From: Rhodospirillaceae bacterium
GTDB taxonomy: Bacteria > Pseudomonadota > Alphaproteobacteria > Rhodospirillales > Rhodospirillaceae
Length of the DNA stretch: 6,226 nucleotides
Assembly (NCBI GenBank): GCA_016937315.1
Contig: JAFGWD010000024.1
Coordinates: forward strand, 1-6,226
Direction of reading: 5' to 3'
In this document: piece after piece, positions 6,132 to 6,226 of the stretch
How the letters are laid out: every line of letters begins with the position of its first letter
How positions within the stretch are numbered: the first letter of the stretch is position 1
The notes under the pieces: generated by a model
The model's database searches: none
What the model was told of the DNA's origin: nothing
Seen by the model: the letters and a program-made list of their open reading frames with translations, nothing else
Translations under genes and position numbers: made by a program

Positions 6132-6226
6132 ATGCCGGAACTACCCGAAGTCGAAACCATCCGCCAAGGCTTGTTGCCAGCCCTGCTGAACCGCCGCATC
6201 GCGAGCGTCTGGGTCGGGCGACACGA
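6132..6226 (+). CDS. mutM: Formamidopyrimidine-DNA glycosylase (Fpg/MutM), N-terminal fragment
   Basis: Fpg removes oxidised purines such as 8-oxoguanine from DNA and cuts the abasic site by beta,delta-elimination. Only 31 complete codons are present before the window ends. The opening MPELPEVETIRQGLLPAL is the near-invariant Fpg N-terminus: Pro2 is the catalytic nucleophile once Met is removed, and Glu3 (with Glu6 in the same motif) belongs to the active site. The ELPEVET signature alone could also fit the paralogue Nei, but Nei normally begins MPEGPE, so MPELPE favours Fpg. The helix-two-turn-helix and zinc finger would lie beyond the window. The gene diverges from ubiE, an arrangement I associate with alphaproteobacteria. 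Confidence 0.93.
   Translation, partial: MPELPEVETIRQGLLPALLNRRIASVWVGRH

Overview
The window is a compact block of housekeeping genes. Nearly all of it lies on the minus strand, with one partial gene diverging on the plus strand at the right edge. Reading in the minus direction from about 6041 down to 1, the order is ubiE, ubiB, coaBC (dfp), dut, an Rrf2-family regulator, cysK, and a truncated moeB/thiF-type E1-like gene. The 5' end of mutM (fpg) starts at 6132 on the plus strand.

The gene order mutM <- -> ubiE-ubiB-coaBC-dut is one I associate with Alphaproteobacteria, where it often lies near rpsT and dnaA. The protein sequences also look proteobacterial: UbiE and UbiB imply ubiquinone. 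By eye the base composition is moderately GC-rich, well below the highest-GC Rhizobiales or Rhodospirillales. I would call it an alphaproteobacterium, possibly a Rhodospirillales relative, but I cannot name a genus.

Layout: 1-417 is the N-terminal 139 codons of an MoeB/ThiF/HesA-family adenylyltransferase. 418-495 is a short intergenic with a perfect 7-bp hairpin after cysK. 496-1461 is cysK, 1495-1950 the Rrf2 regulator, 1971-2435 dut, and 2432-3628 coaBC, whose stop overlaps the dut start as ATGA. 3629-3707 is a 79-nt intergenic. 3708-5246 is ubiB, 5256-6041 is ubiE, and 6042-6131 is the divergent ubiE/mutM control region. No RNA gene, CRISPR array, insertion sequence or phage remnant was seen, and no gene-free stretch exceeds 300 bases.

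Functionally the genes cover ubiquinone synthesis (ubiE, ubiB), coenzyme A synthesis (coaBC), nucleotide-pool hygiene and DNA repair (dut, mutM), and sulfur metabolism (cysK, its neighbouring regulator and the E1-like gene). Tight spacing from ubiE to ubiB and from coaBC to cysK suggests one or two operons. The most interesting element is the Rrf2 regulator beside cysK. It lacks the Fe-S cysteine cluster of IscR and recalls the CymR-CysK cysteine-sensing pair of Firmicutes. Otherwise the region looks ordinary, and I found no convincing undescribed system.
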